From Deltaproteobacteria bacterium (lineage in GTDB: Bacteria; Desulfobacterota; Desulfobulbia; Desulfobulbales; JAGXFP01), in the NCBI GenBank assembly GCA_020056965.1, contig JAGVGT010000073.1:1-64000 (forward strand): 64,000 bases of DNA, given 5' to 3'. The notes beneath the pieces are model-generated. The model did not search any database. It saw nothing but the letters and a program-made list of their open reading frames with translations, and was not told where the DNA came from. Positions 42,656-50,711 of the stretch are shown piece by piece. Position numbers and translations under genes: made by a program. Position 1 is the stretch's first letter; each line of letters begins with the position of its first letter.

Positions 42656-43858
42656 TCAAACCGCCGCAGCCGCCTTCTCCAAGGCCGCACAGATCTGCGT
42701 CAGCCGCTCCTCGCTCAGCTTGATCGGCACCTGGAAGACCAGGAGCCGGTCGATGATGGCGGCTGACTTGGGCAGAGCGGCAGGATCGTAAACCACCCGC
42801 CGCTTGTCATGACTCGTAAAGGGCCAGCCGGAGGCGGCCAGGGTCTTGCCACCAAGCAGGTGCTCCCACTTGGGATAGTAGTGCCAGGTGTTGCCGGCGA
42901 AATAGATCGCCCCGCAACCTTCCGCCTTTAAGACCTCGTTCACCGCCAGGGCTTTTTCTTTGGTGGGCAGGAAGAAGGAAAAGAAGGTGGCGTTCTCGCC
43001 ACTCTCATCCATTTCATGCCGAAAGGTGAGGCCGGGGATCTTGGCGGCGGCCGCTTTGAGGCGCACCTTGTGCTGCTTCTGGGTGGCGATCATCGAGTCG
43101 AGCTTGGCCAGCTGGGCCAGGCCGATGGCGCCCTGCAATTCCATCATCCGGTAGTTGAAACCGACAAAGCTGCGGCCCTCGCCGCCGCGACCGCCGGGGT
43201 TCTGGACATGGTCGTGGCCGTGGTCGTGATACTCGCTCATCTGGCGCCAGAGATTCTCGTCGTCGGTGATGATCATCCCGCCCTCGCCGCAGGTCATGGT
43301 CTTGACCGCGTCGAAGGAGAAGGTGCCGAGCTTGCCGAAGGTGCCGAGGCCCTTGCCGTTCAGCCGGGCGCCGGCGGCCTGGGCGGTATCCTCGATCACC
43401 GGGATCTTATGCTGGTCAGCGATGGCGACAATCTCTTCGATGCGGGCCGCGCCACCCATCATGTGGACCGGGATGATCGCCTTGGTCTTGGCGGTGATTT
43501 TCTTGGCCAGATCGGCCGGGTCCATATTGAGGGTCTCGTCCACCTCGGCAAAGATCGGCACGGCGCCGATGTCGAGGATTGCCTCCCAAGTGGCGACAAA
43601 GGTGAAGCTCTGGGTGATCACCTCATCCCCCGGCCCCACACCCAGGACGGCCAGAGCGACTTTCAAGGCAGCCGTACCCGAGGTCACGGCCTGGCCATAT
43701 TTGGCGCCGCAATAAGCGGCAAATTTTTCCTCGAAACTCTTAACCTTCCAGACCCCTTTGCGCTGCTCGGGAAACTCGTAACGGAACAGCACGCCGGTCT
43801 CCAGAACCTCCAGGATCTCCTTCTTCTCTTCCTCGCCAAACACCTCAAAACCGGGCAT
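42656..43858 (-). CDS. DegT-family PLP aminotransferase, KdnA-like
   Basis: The 400-residue protein is a sugar aminotransferase of the DegT/DnrJ/EryC1/StrS family, with PLP-lysine K186 in SFDAVKTMTCGEGG and D157 in the IEDTAQA motif. Several stretches closely resemble Shewanella KdnA, which with KdnB makes 8-amino-3,8-dideoxy-Kdo for lipopolysaccharide: the N-terminus MPGFEVFGEEEK, the DHGHDH motif, and NTWHYYPKWEHL near the C-terminus. An iron-type alcohol dehydrogenase, the enzyme class of KdnB, lies 269 nt upstream on the same strand. The resemblance is from memory of the family and needs an alignment. Confidence 0.8.
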   Translation of the reverse strand: MPGFEVFGEEEKKEILEVLETGVLFRYEFPEQRKGVWKVKSFEEKFAAYCGAKYGQAVTSGTAALKVALAVLGVGPGDEVITQSFTFVATWEAILDIGAVPIFAEVDETLNMDPADLAKKITAKTKAIIPVHMMGGAARIEEIVAIADQHKIPVIEDTAQAAGARLNGKGLGTFGKLGTFSFDAVKTMTCGEGGMIITDDENLWRQMSEYHDHGHDHVQNPGGRGGEGRSFVGFNYRMMELQGAIGLAQLAKLDSMIATQKQHKVRLKAAAAKIPGLTFRHEMDESGENATFFSFFLPTKEKALAVNEVLKAEGCGAIYFAGNTWHYYPKWEHLLGGKTLAASGWPFTSHDKRRVVYDPAALPKSAAIIDRLLVFQVPIKLSEERLTQICAALEKAAAAV

Positions 43859-43926
43859 TTATTTCACCTTTTTCAATATAATTATCTGAGAAATTGCGTC
43901 CGCACTTGGCACTAGACTCTGCCACC

Positions 43927-44005
43927 GTCACTGCGAGAAGGAGGCAAAGCCGACGCCGCGGAAGTCTCCACTAGATTGCCGCGTCACTTCGTTCCTCGCA
44001 ATGAC
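43927..44005. repeat. palindromic intergenic repeat, family B
   Basis: A 79-bp imperfect palindrome beginning GTCACTGCGAGAAGGAGGCA and ending in the near reverse complement (TTCGTTCCTCGCAATGAC). It lies between the dehydrogenase and aminotransferase genes. Elements of the GTCATTGCGAGGA type are frequent dispersed repeats in bacteria. No open frame or T-run is present. Confidence 0.7.
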
Positions 44006-44126
44006 GCAGCCAGGGATGATTTACCGCCAGGCTTTATTGACAGTTACCCACACCCAAGCGAGGCCGACAAGCCCGCCCCTAACCAAGGCGGCAAGGGGTG
44101 GGATCGTCGGCCGGATTGCTGCCTAT

Positions 44127-45299
44127 TTATTCCCAGCCGGCCATGGCATTCTGATAAACCTGGATGACATCGGCCCGGGTCGGTCGCCGGGGGTTGTTCT
44201 CCACCGGGCGGGTGACGGTCAAAGCGATATCGGCCATCTCCTCGATCCGCTCGGCGGGGATGCCCAGCTCGGCCAGACTGCCGGGAATACCGACGTCGCG
44301 GTTCAGATTATAGATCGCCTCGACCGCCAGGGCCGCCGCCTCGCGCAGGGGCAGATCGGAGGTGTCGTAGCCCATCACCTCGGCCACCGCCGCATATTTG
44401 CTGGGGTTGCCGATCAGGTTGTATTCGATCACGTAGGGCAGCAGCACCGCGTTGGCCAGGCCGTGCGGGATGCCGAACATGCCGCCGAGCGGATAGGACA
44501 TGGCATGAACCAGCCCGACCCCGGCGGTGGCCAAAGCCTTGCCGCCCAGCAGACTGCCCAGCATCATATTGGTCCGCGCATCCAGGTTGCCGCCGTGGGC
44601 ATAGGCCCTGGGCAGGTTCTGGCTGATCAGCTCGATGGCCTCCAGGGCGTACATATCGGAGATTGGATGGGCCTGGGTGGAAAGATAGGCCTCGACCGCG
44701 TGGATAAAGGCGTCGATGCCGGTGGCGGCGGTTACATGCGGCGGCATCGACAGGGTCAGTTCCGGGTCGAGCAGGGCCGCCTCGGGATAGAGGGGGTCGC
44801 CGTTCATGCCGCCCTTGGACTTGGTCTTCTCGTTGATGAAGACGGCGGTGAAGGTCACCTCGGCGCCGGTGCCGGCGGTGGTGGGGACCATGATCTTGGG
44901 TACCCCGGGCTTCTTGATCTTGCCGAGGCCCAGATAATCCTCGGCCTTGCCGCCGTTGGTCATCAGGATCGCCACTGCCTTGGCCACGTCCATGGCCGAA
45001 CCGCCACCCACCCCGACCACACAGTCACAACCAGCCTTTTTGGCCAGTTTGCAGCCGTTGTCGGCCAGTTTCAGGCCAGGCTCGGGCGTCAGCTTGTCGT
45101 AAATTTCGAAGGCCAGCTGGTCGCGCTTCAGCGGCGCGGTGATCTTGTCCAGGAGTCCGGCCTGTTTGACGCCCGGATCGACGACCAGAAAGGCCTTGGT
45201 GCCGCCGAATGAACGAACCAGGGTGGCCAGGGTGTCTACGGATCCGGCCCCGAAGGTCAGGCGGGTGGGCTGGGTAATGGTAAAGGTTTTAGGGAGCAT
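44127..45299 (-). CDS. iron-containing alcohol dehydrogenase
   Basis: A 390-residue group III dehydrogenase with the NAD-binding GVGGGSAMDVAKA, metal ligands in GIDAFIHAVEAYLS and GLVHAMSYPLGGMFGIPHG (Asp and three His), and the C-terminal NPRRPTRADV motif. By sequence alone it could act on many alcohols. Beside a KdnA-like aminotransferase, a KdnB role (oxidation of Kdo at C8) is a reasonable hypothesis. The IPHGLANA region is more typical of general propanediol/ethanol-type enzymes, which weakens that idea. Confidence 0.85.
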   Translation of the reverse strand: MLPKTFTITQPTRLTFGAGSVDTLATLVRSFGGTKAFLVVDPGVKQAGLLDKITAPLKRDQLAFEIYDKLTPEPGLKLADNGCKLAKKAGCDCVVGVGGGSAMDVAKAVAILMTNGGKAEDYLGLGKIKKPGVPKIMVPTTAGTGAEVTFTAVFINEKTKSKGGMNGDPLYPEAALLDPELTLSMPPHVTAATGIDAFIHAVEAYLSTQAHPISDMYALEAIELISQNLPRAYAHGGNLDARTNMMLGSLLGGKALATAGVGLVHAMSYPLGGMFGIPHGLANAVLLPYVIEYNLIGNPSKYAAVAEVMGYDTSDLPLREAAALAVEAIYNLNRDVGIPGSLAELGIPAERIEEMADIALTVTRPVENNPRRPTRADVIQVYQNAMAGWE

Positions 45300-45417
45300 C
45301 GGCGAAATTCCTTTTGTTATTGAAATAAGCGGGTTAAATGCTACTCTGGAAAGCCAAGATACTACTTAGTTACCATCCGGGAACGGCCTTGTCGCCCGAT
45401 TGCCGCGTTGCTCTGTC

Positions 45418-45462
45418 GCCGAAAAATGCTCACGTACCAGGTGTACGCTTCGCTTCTTCGGC
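45418..45462. repeat. nested symmetrical hairpin, family C repeat
   Basis: GCCGAA-(9 nt)-CGTAC-CAGGT-GTACG-(9 nt)-TTCGGC: two stems in perfect register around a 5-nt loop. It is part of a longer stretch (about 45385-45515) whose sequence looks like a dispersed intergenic repeat seen in other proteobacteria. It lies between the divergently oriented dehydrogenase and darP genes. Confidence 0.65.
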
Positions 45463-45571
45463 GCCCTCGCGCCTTGCACTCGAACAAAAAATTCTCGTTT
45501 CCGGATAGAAACTACCTATCCACCCCTTGAATAGCAACAAAAAAAGCGGCCCTGACCGCATCGGAAGACCT

Positions 45572-46120
45572 ATGGAATACGACCTGAGCCGCTCGGAAAA
45601 GAAACGTCAGGCCAAGGACATCGAGGAGCTCGGCCGGGAACTGGTCGAGCTGCCACCGGCCGATCTGGCCAAACTGCCCTGCGACGAGTTCCTGCGGCAG
45701 GAAATCACGGCCTGCCGGGATATGCAGGGTGGGGCCCGGAAGCGGCAGATCAAATACATCGCCCGCGAACTGCGGCAACTGGACCCGGCCCCGCTGCTCG
45801 ACTTTCTCGCCGCCCGCCGGGGTTCTCACTTAAAGGGCCAACTGGAAGAGAAGGAACTGGAGCGGCTGCGCCTGAATATCCTCGACGCCGCCATCACCGA
45901 GTATCAGGACCGCCATGACCCGGACGGTCATTTCTACATGGACAAGGAGGCTTACCCGCTCCTGCAGGCCGCCACCCTGTTACCCGGCTTTGATCTGACC
46001 GCCGCGACCCGGGCGGCCGAAAACTTCGCGGCCACCCGCAAGCCCGCCCATTCCCGGGAGTTGCTCAAGATCATCCGCGCCGCCGCCGAGCGCAAAAAAT
46101 TTCCCGCCAAAGGCAAATAA
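45572..46120 (+). CDS. darP: ribosome-associated protein DarP (YjgA, DUF615)
   Basis: DarP/YjgA binds the late pre-50S particle and helps its maturation. The 182-residue protein matches the family through the start SRSEKKRQAKDIEELG, the middle RKRQIKYIARELRQLD and the helical C-terminus. I start at 45572, after GGAAG; the open frame extends to 45527 without a signal. It lies 1 nt before the next gene, so the two are coupled. Confidence 0.88.
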   Translation: MEYDLSRSEKKRQAKDIEELGRELVELPPADLAKLPCDEFLRQEITACRDMQGGARKRQIKYIARELRQLDPAPLLDFLAARRGSHLKGQLEEKELERLRLNILDAAITEYQDRHDPDGHFYMDKEAYPLLQAATLLPGFDLTAATRAAENFAATRKPAHSRELLKIIRAAAERKKFPAKGK

Positions 46121-46121
46121 C

Positions 46122-46562
46122 ATGGACTATCGCCAGGGCACCACCGGCCGGGTCTTCTGTATCCGCTTCGATGACGGTGACGACTTTCTGGGCGGCCTCA
46201 CCGACCTGATCAAAAAGGAAGAGGTCCGCCAAGGCTGGTTTCAGGTGATCGGCGGTCTGCGTGCGGCCCAGGTGGTGACCGGCCCCAAGGCCCCGACCAT
46301 GCCCCCCGATCCGGTCTGGGCGGAACTGGCCACAGTCCGCGAGACCCTGGGCACCGGCACCGTCTTCTGGGACGGCGACGAACCCCGAATCCACCTGCAT
46401 GCCGCCCTGGGACATCACGGCGACACGCTCACCGCCTGTGTCCGTAAGGGTACCAAGGTTTACCTGATCCTGGAGGTGATGCTCATCGAAATCGCCGGCA
46501 TCGCCGCCGACCGCCCCTGGTTTGCCGAAGGCGGCTTCAACCGCCTGACCTTCGGAGATTAG
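46122..46562 (+). CDS. PPC/DUF296 domain protein
   Basis: A 146-residue protein made of a single PPC (plant and prokaryote conserved) domain, with the PRIHLHAALG metal-site motif and the LILEVMLIEI strand. Prokaryotic members form trimers and are often called DNA-binding, but their function is not established. It starts 1 nt after darP. Confidence 0.85.
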   Translation: MDYRQGTTGRVFCIRFDDGDDFLGGLTDLIKKEEVRQGWFQVIGGLRAAQVVTGPKAPTMPPDPVWAELATVRETLGTGTVFWDGDEPRIHLHAALGHHGDTLTACVRKGTKVYLILEVMLIEIAGIAADRPWFAEGGFNRLTFGD

Positions 46563-46699
46563 CCCCGTCTCCAGATTTTTCCGGTTATTCTATTGACAGA
46601 CGCCGTGCTCCTGCCCCAAACTCTTCCCTAACTGCCTGAAATTCCCGGCGTTGCCATTCCCATCCGACAAACTGGAATCATTAACCAGGAGACACGAGC

Positions 46700-47077
46700 A
46701 TGGTCACCCCCAAAAAAAGCAGCACCAAGGCCCCGGCCATCACCAAGAGTAAGGCCGCCGAGAAGAAGAAACCACCCGTCAGCGTCAAGCCAGCCGCCAA
46801 GCGCCCACCGGCTGCGGCCGCGCCGCTCACCGAATTCAAACTGTTCGCCCCGGCGGCCCAGGAGGTGTTCCTGGTCGGTGATTTCTGCAACTGGCAGGGC
46901 GACGATTGTCCGATGCGGCGCCTCAAGGACGGCAGCTGGAAAAAGAGCCTGAAGCTGAACCAGGGGCGTTACGAATACCGCTTCGTGGTGGACGGCCACT
47001 GGTGGACCGATCCGGAGAACCCCCAGCGGCAAGAGAACCCCTACGGCCAGGACAACTCAGTACTGGTCATCCCCTGA
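46700..47077 (+). CDS. glycogen-binding (CBM48/AMPK-beta type) domain protein
   Basis: The 125-residue protein has a Lys/Ala/Pro-rich disordered N-terminus (about 1-42) and one CBM48 domain with VFLVGDFCNWQ, the middle strand GRYEYRFVVDG and the final tryptophan pair HWWTDPEN, the glycogen-contact residues of the family. No catalytic domain is attached. It may anchor other proteins on glycogen. It ends at a strong terminator. Confidence 0.88.
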   Translation: MVTPKKSSTKAPAITKSKAAEKKKPPVSVKPAAKRPPAAAAPLTEFKLFAPAAQEVFLVGDFCNWQGDDCPMRRLKDGSWKKSLKLNQGRYEYRFVVDGHWWTDPENPQRQENPYGQDNSVLVIP

Positions 47078-47084
47078 AAACACC

Positions 47085-47126
47085 AAAGGGGTGGTGGTCG
47101 CACAACCGACCACCACCCCTTTCTTT
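47085..47126 (+). terminator. rho-independent terminator between convergent genes
   Basis: AAAGGGGTGGTGGTCG - CACAAC - CGACCACCACCCCTTT is a perfect 16-bp stem followed by CTTT. It lies 7 nt past the CBM48 gene stop and 26 nt before the stop of the convergent carboxylase gene, and may work in both directions. Confidence 0.9.
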
Positions 47127-47151
47127 GGGAAATCTGCAGTAGCTGAACCGA

Positions 47152-49059
47152 TCAGTCGGCTACTGCTACCTTCATGATCTTGTCGCCCACCTTCAGGGGC
47201 TGACCGACCTCGGTGAAAATCTTCTCCACCTTGCCGTTCGCCAGGCTCTCGACCGGGGTTTGCATCTTCATGGCCTCGATCACCGCCAGCTTATCACCGA
47301 CCTTGACCTCCTGCCCAACCTCGACGCAGATCTCACAGACATTGGCCTTAAAGGTGGACCGGACATCGCCGACCTTGGCCAGATCCAGCAATTCTTCCTT
47401 GCTCAACACTTCCTCCTGAGGCGCCGCCCCGCCCTGGGTCTTCTCCTTGAAGAGATAAACCCGCTCATGGTGATCGACGTTTAAGTAGACATTCCACTCC
47501 CCGGCCTCACTCTTCTCCTTGGGGCCGATCTCAATGATGTGTTCCTTACCGAAATGGTCGCGGAACTTCAGGTTCTCACCCAGCTTGAAGCCGCCGCGCC
47601 GCAGGAAGATCGCCGGCGGCAACACATAGACCTTACCGAACTTTTCCTCGAATTTATAAAACTCCACGGCATCGTTGGGATGCTGCAGGTAGATGACCAG
47701 CTGCTGCTCGGTGGGTGTGGTGCCCAGCCGCTTGGCCAGGGTGGCCCGTTCCTTTTCGATGTCGATGTCCTCGATATCGTCGAGGCCGCCTTGGCTCTCC
47801 AGGATCTTCCGCCACTCCGGCCCGAAGACCTTCTCGTAGATCCAGTCGGGCGGGTTGTAGAAGGGGAAGGGGCCGTACTTGCCCAGCAGCAGGTTTTTCA
47901 GATCGCCGGAAGGGTTGCCGTAGCGCTCTCCCCCCTGAACATTGCTGACCGCCGTGGTCCAGAGGATCTGGGAACCGGGGGTAACACTCCAGTAGTTGCC
48001 CAGCTCGGTCTGGACCTTGGGCAGTTCCTCATGGAGAATCTGCGGCATCTTGTCGAGAAAGCCGCCCTTGACGGCCTGCTCGAAGCTGCTGCCCATGGCG
48101 CCGCCGGGCAGCTTGTGGATCTGCACGGTGGGGGAAAAGCCCTTGAACTGGGACTCGAAGAACTCGTAATGCTCCCGCTCGCCGCGCAAAACCTCGGAGG
48201 TCTCGATGATGGCCTGCTCGTCAATGCCCACCGGTTCGTGGCCGTAATCGCGCAGATCGTTGATCACGCTCAAGATCGGCGGCGGCCCGTAATAGCCGGT
48301 GAAGGCATGGTCGGCGGCATCGATGATCTTGGCGCCGTTCTCGACCGCCGCGGTGATCCGGCCGATATCGTTACCGTCGGTGTTATGACCATGGTAGTGG
48401 ATGATCATTTCCGGGTACTTGTCTTTAATGGCCCGGACCAGGGTACCGATCCGCTTGGGCGAACCGAGACCGCCGTGGTTCTTGATGCAGAGCAGGATCT
48501 CCGCGCCGGTGACCGCAAGAATCTCGCCGACCTTCTTGACATAGAACTCGTCGGTATGCTCCGGACCGGTAGAGAAACAGATGCAGGGCTCGAGAATCTT
48601 CCCGGCCTTCTGGACCTCCTCAAAGACCGCCAGCATGTTGGGGATGTGGTTCAGGAAGTCGAAGACCCGCCAGACATCGACATACTTGGCAAACTCCCGG
48701 ACGGTCAACCGGATGACATTCTGCGGATAGGGGCGGTAGCCGAAGAGGTTCAGACCCCGGCAGAGGGTCTGGAACATGGTCTTGGGCATCTTCTCGCGCA
48801 ACAGTTCCAGTTTGAGAAAAGGGTCCACCTGCTTCCTGAGGATATCGACATGCACCGAGGCCCCGCCGGTGATCTCCAGAGAGAAGTAGCCGGCCTTCTC
48901 CCGGGCCCGGGCGGCCAGGAGGTCGGTATGCAGCAAAATCCGGTTCTTGAAGTCGGACTGGGAAAGATCGCGGGCGGTGTTGGTGATATAGTACCCCTCC
49001 GTACCCCGCATGGTCTTGAGGACCTCGCTGATCCCCATTCCGGTAACAATTCGTTCCAT
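47152..49059 (-). CDS. pycB: pyruvate carboxylase subunit B / oxaloacetate decarboxylase alpha-like
   Basis: The 635-residue protein has a carboxyltransferase TIM barrel (about 20-300), with the metal-binding IHYHGHNTDGN motif, a conserved carboxylase domain, and a C-terminal biotinyl domain with EAMKM (biotin on the Lys). It pairs with the biotin carboxylase encoded 45 nt upstream to make oxaloacetate from pyruvate, feeding biosynthesis or a reductive/oxidative TCA cycle. The start at 49059 has AGGAGC upstream. No membrane beta subunit of a sodium-pump decarboxylase is nearby, which favours the carboxylase role. Confidence 0.92.
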   Translation of the reverse strand: MERIVTGMGISEVLKTMRGTEGYYITNTARDLSQSDFKNRILLHTDLLAARAREKAGYFSLEITGGASVHVDILRKQVDPFLKLELLREKMPKTMFQTLCRGLNLFGYRPYPQNVIRLTVREFAKYVDVWRVFDFLNHIPNMLAVFEEVQKAGKILEPCICFSTGPEHTDEFYVKKVGEILAVTGAEILLCIKNHGGLGSPKRIGTLVRAIKDKYPEMIIHYHGHNTDGNDIGRITAAVENGAKIIDAADHAFTGYYGPPPILSVINDLRDYGHEPVGIDEQAIIETSEVLRGEREHYEFFESQFKGFSPTVQIHKLPGGAMGSSFEQAVKGGFLDKMPQILHEELPKVQTELGNYWSVTPGSQILWTTAVSNVQGGERYGNPSGDLKNLLLGKYGPFPFYNPPDWIYEKVFGPEWRKILESQGGLDDIEDIDIEKERATLAKRLGTTPTEQQLVIYLQHPNDAVEFYKFEEKFGKVYVLPPAIFLRRGGFKLGENLKFRDHFGKEHIIEIGPKEKSEAGEWNVYLNVDHHERVYLFKEKTQGGAAPQEEVLSKEELLDLAKVGDVRSTFKANVCEICVEVGQEVKVGDKLAVIEAMKMQTPVESLANGKVEKIFTEVGQPLKVGDKIMKVAVAD

Positions 49060-49104
49060 GACACAGCTCCTATAAAATCTTGGTCACCGTTACCGGCGTC
49101 AATT

Positions 49105-50547
49105 TCAAATGGCGTAGCGGTTTTCCTGCTCGTAGTGGATCTCGGCGATCAACCGGGCCAGCTTGTTCACCTCGGAGGCCTGCTCATCATACTGAATCAG
49201 ATGCGGGTGGGTCTCGATGAAGGAGGTGTCAAACACCCCGGACTTGAAATCGGGATCGTTGATCAGCTTGATATAGTAGGGGATAGTGGTCTTGGGCCCG
49301 ACGATCACGTAGTTGCTGAGACAGCGGCGCAACCGGTCGACCGTTTCGTTCCAGCTGAAACCGAAAACGGTAAGCTTGACCAGCAGGGAGTCGTACACCT
49401 CCGGCACCGTGTAACCCTGGTAGACAAAGCCGTCCAGCCGCACCCCGTAGCCGCCCGGCGAGCGATAGACGGCAACCTTCTTGCCGCCCTCGGGCATGAA
49501 GTTGTTCTGGGGATCCTCGGCGTTGATCCGCACCTCGATGGCAAAACCGCGGATCTTGATGTCATCCTGGGTGAAGGAGAGATCCTTGCCGAGGGCCAGC
49601 TTGATCTGGGTGCGGACGATGTCGATGCCGGTGACCATCTCGGAGACGGTGTGCTCGACCTGGACCCGGGTGTTGATCTCCATGAAATAGAAGTTGTAGT
49701 CCTTGTCGACCAGAAACTCGACGGTGCCGGCATTGAAGTAGTTGGCGGCCTTGGCCGCCTTGACTGCAGTGTCGCAAATCAGGTCGACCAGGGCCTGGTC
49801 CTTGATCAGCGAGGGGGCGATCTCCACCAGCTTCTGGTTGCGGCGCTGGATCGAACAGTCGCGGGAACCGAGATGAACGGTATTGCCCTTGGCGTCGGCG
49901 ATGATCTGGACCTCGATGTGCTTGGGGGTAAGCACCACCTTTTCCAGGTAGACATTGTCGTTGTTGAAGGCAGACCTGGCCTCGTTCCGGGCCACATTGA
50001 TCTGCACCCGCAACTGTTCGTCGTTCTCGACCTGACGGATGCCGCGCCCGCCGCCGCCGGCGGTGGCCTTGATCATGATCGGATAACCGTATTTGCCGGC
50101 AAAGATCAGGGCCTCATCGACCCCGGCCTGGCCGGCCGGGAGATTCTGGGTCCCGGGCACCATGGCAATCCCGGCCTCGGCCATGATCTTGCGGGCCATG
50201 ACCTTGTCGCCCAGGTTGTGGATAACCTCGGAGGGCGGCCCGATAAAGATGATCCCGGCCTCCTCGCAGGCCCTGGCAAAGTCGGGATTCTCGGCCAGAA
50301 AGCCGTAGCCGGGATGGATGGCGTCGGCTCCGCATTTGCGGGTGGCGGCAATAACCTTCTCGATGCTGAGATAGTCGGACCGGGGCCCGTCGCCCAGCCA
50401 GACAGCCTCGTCGGCTAACCGGATGTGCAAGGCGTCATTGTCCGGGGTTTCATAAACCGCGACGGCGACATGACCCAGTTCCTGAATGGCCCGGATGATC
50501 CGGATCGCGATTTCGCCTCGATTGGCCACAAGGATCTTCTTCTTCAA
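49105..50547 (-). CDS. pycA: biotin carboxylase subunit of pyruvate/2-oxoacid carboxylase
   Basis: The 480-residue ATP-grasp enzyme carboxylates biotin. It has the glycine-rich KATAGGGGRGIR loop, EVQIIADAKGNT and the active-site FMEINTRVQVEHTVSEM. AccC of fatty-acid synthesis is similar, but the neighbour is a carboxyltransferase with its own biotin domain, so it serves PycB. Length (about 450-480) is normal. Confidence 0.92.
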   Translation of the reverse strand: MKKKILVANRGEIAIRIIRAIQELGHVAVAVYETPDNDALHIRLADEAVWLGDGPRSDYLSIEKVIAATRKCGADAIHPGYGFLAENPDFARACEEAGIIFIGPPSEVIHNLGDKVMARKIMAEAGIAMVPGTQNLPAGQAGVDEALIFAGKYGYPIMIKATAGGGGRGIRQVENDEQLRVQINVARNEARSAFNNDNVYLEKVVLTPKHIEVQIIADAKGNTVHLGSRDCSIQRRNQKLVEIAPSLIKDQALVDLICDTAVKAAKAANYFNAGTVEFLVDKDYNFYFMEINTRVQVEHTVSEMVTGIDIVRTQIKLALGKDLSFTQDDIKIRGFAIEVRINAEDPQNNFMPEGGKKVAVYRSPGGYGVRLDGFVYQGYTVPEVYDSLLVKLTVFGFSWNETVDRLRRCLSNYVIVGPKTTIPYYIKLINDPDFKSGVFDTSFIETHPHLIQYDEQASEVNKLARLIAEIHYEQENRYAI

Positions 50548-50711
50548 AGCGCACCTCTCTACCTGATATATTTCTGGAAACCATTTTTACTAAGAGGAAA
50601 TACGGGGATCGCGAGTCGATTAGGTTGCAAGGAACAACCTGTTTTTACATCCAAACCGCTGATCAACGCGGGAGATTAGCATAAAGCCAAGGGGTAGGCA
50701 AGGGCAAAAGA

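Noticed and set aside
47539-50418. Very long open frame (959 codons) on the plus strand opposite the carboxylase genes
   Set aside because: It is antisense to two certain genes (pycB, pycA). Long shadow frames are common in GC-rich DNA and the product resembles nothing.
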